Of a stretch of DNA of 64,000 nucleotides, positions 63,044-64,000 are shown piece after piece (position 1 is the first letter of the stretch; the number at the start of each line of letters is the position of its first letter). Source of the stretch: Serpens gallinarum (GTDB taxonomy: Bacteria; Pseudomonadota; Gammaproteobacteria; Pseudomonadales; Pseudomonadaceae); contig NZ_JACSQG010000002.1 in the NCBI RefSeq assembly GCF_014836765.1, forward strand, positions 62,001-126,000, read 5' to 3'. Under the pieces are notes generated by a model. That model was not told the origin of the DNA. It saw only the letters and a list, made by a program, of their open reading frames with translations, and did not search any database. Both the position numbers and the translations under genes were made by a program.

Positions 63044-64000
63044 GTCTTTTGCAGCAGTTCATGCCCACCTTGCGCAGCGGCCGTATCGGCATCCCGCTGG
63101 TCGTCCTGTCCATCCTGTCGATGATCATCCTGCCGCTGCCGCCGCTGATGCTCGACATCCTGTTCACCTTTAACATCGGCATGGCGGTGCTGGTGTTGCT
63201 GGTGTGTGTATCGACCCGCACGCCGCTGGACTTCTCGCTGTTGCCTACGGTGATTCTGATCACCACGCTGCTGCGTCTGTGCCTGAACGTGGCCTCGACG
63301 CGCATCGTGTTGCTTGAAGGGCACAACGGCACCGATGCCGCGGGCAAGGTGATCGAGGCCTTCGGCGAAGTGGTGATCGGCGGCAACTTCATCGTCGGCA
63401 TGATCGTCTTCGTGATCCTCACCATCGTTAACTTCATGGTGATTACCAAGGGTGGCGAGCGCATCGCCGAGGTGACCGCGCGCTTCACCCTGGACGCATT
63501 GCCTGGCAAGCAGATGGCCATCGACGCCGACCTCAACGCCGGGCTGATCGGCCAGGACGACGCACGCAAGCGTCGCCGCGACGTGGCCAAGGAGTCCGAG
63601 TTCTACGGCGCCATGGACGGGGCGGCGAAATTCGTGCGCGGCGACGCCATCGCCGGCATCCTGATTCTGCTGATCAACCTGTTCGGCGGTTTCGCCATCG
63701 GCATGCTGGTGCATGACCTGTCCGCCGGCGACGCGTTCCGCCTGTATGCCCTGCTGAGCATCGGTGACGGCCTGGCCTCGCAGATCCCGGCCATTTTGCT
63801 GTCCACCGCGGCGGCGATCATCATCACCCGCACCAACGAGTCGGCCGACATCACCAGCCTGGTCCGTCGGCAGATGCTCGCCCAGCCGCCGGTGCTCTAC
63901 ACGGTGGCCGGCGTTATCGCCGTGCTGGCGATGATTCCCGGCATGCCGCACCTCGCGTTTTTCAGCTTCGCGGCACTGATCGGCTTTGTCGCGTGGAAAG
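63040..64000 (+). CDS. flhA: Flagellar export protein FlhA, 5' part (truncated by window end)
   Basis: The ATG at 63040 overlaps the flhB stop (ATGA). The frame is open to the window end (about 320 codons). The translated part includes the multi-pass membrane domain and the conserved cytoplasmic FHIPEP loop, with ARFTLDALPGKQMAIDADLN, DDARKRRRDVAKESEFYGAMD and GAAKFVRGDAIAG. FlhA is the main export gate component. The C-terminal docking domain lies beyond the window. Confidence 0.96.
   Translation, partial: MSLLQQFMPTLRSGRIGIPLVVLSILSMIILPLPPLMLDILFTFNIGMAVLVLLVCVSTRTPLDFSLLPTVILITTLLRLCLNVASTRIVLLEGHNGTDAAGKVIEAFGEVVIGGNFIVGMIVFVILTIVNFMVITKGGERIAEVTARFTLDALPGKQMAIDADLNAGLIGQDDARKRRRDVAKESEFYGAMDGAAKFVRGDAIAGILILLINLFGGFAIGMLVHDLSAGDAFRLYALLSIGDGLASQIPAILLSTAAAIIITRTNESADITSLVRRQMLAQPPVLYTVAGVIAVLAMIPGMPHLAFFSFAALIGFVAWK

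Overview
The window is a GC-rich gammaproteobacterial chromosome segment, almost certainly Pseudomonas. The order gyrB, gst, PlsC-type acyltransferase, gmhB, glyS, glyQ, tag, LpxL-like, PilZ, yhhQ, TPR, trkA, rsmB, fmt, def, tsaP-like, dprA, tsaC, qor, hemF, aroE is the origin-proximal order I recall from P. aeruginosa (PA0004-PA0025). It then jumps to homologues of PA0069, PA0102, PA0105-PA0114 and finally PA5505-PA5496. The species is not identifiable by eye. All gene positions rest on reading translated frames, start-site context and motifs.

Layout. 1-1.1 kb: 3' end of gyrB. 1.2-1.75 kb: a sigma54-driven, A-rich-motif small RNA of the CrcZ/CrcY/CrcX type, the most notable non-coding gene here. 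1.9-22.1 kb: housekeeping genes for tRNA charging and formylation, peptide deformylation, rRNA methylation, DNA uptake and repair, heme and shikimate synthesis, K+ uptake and envelope lipids. yhhQ (queuosine precursor transport) carries a probable preQ1-I riboswitch over its ribosome-binding site. 22.1-25.3 kb: a membrane-anchor protein, a LexA-boxed radical SAM gene, a hypothetical gene and a beta-carbonic anhydrase.

25.6-34.1 kb: a complete caa3/aa3 cytochrome c oxidase operon with assembly factors (coxB, coxA, cox11, coxC, surf1, ctaA, cyoE, sco), where a 146-bp palindromic repeat supplies the C-terminus of CtaA. 34.3-40.0 kb: a second caa3-type oxidase cluster in which subunits I and III are fused, with its own CtaG-type assembly protein. 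40.0-47.2 kb: a VOC protein, the methionine importer metNIQ and the zinc importer znuABC with zur and a Zur-box-like operator. 47.4-50.3 kb: split B12-dependent ribonucleotide reductase nrdJa/nrdJb.

50.6-64.0 kb: part of a second, lateral-type (Flag-2-like) flagellar gene cluster in divergent arrangement. On the minus strand are a LafK-like sigma54 activator, fliEFGHIJ, flgM and flgN. On the plus strand are fliMNPQR, flhB and a truncated flhA that runs off the window. FliM lacks the usual N-terminal CheY-binding peptide, so the motor may be uncoupled from the main chemotaxis pathway. Rod, hook, filament and stator genes are not in the window and probably lie to the right.
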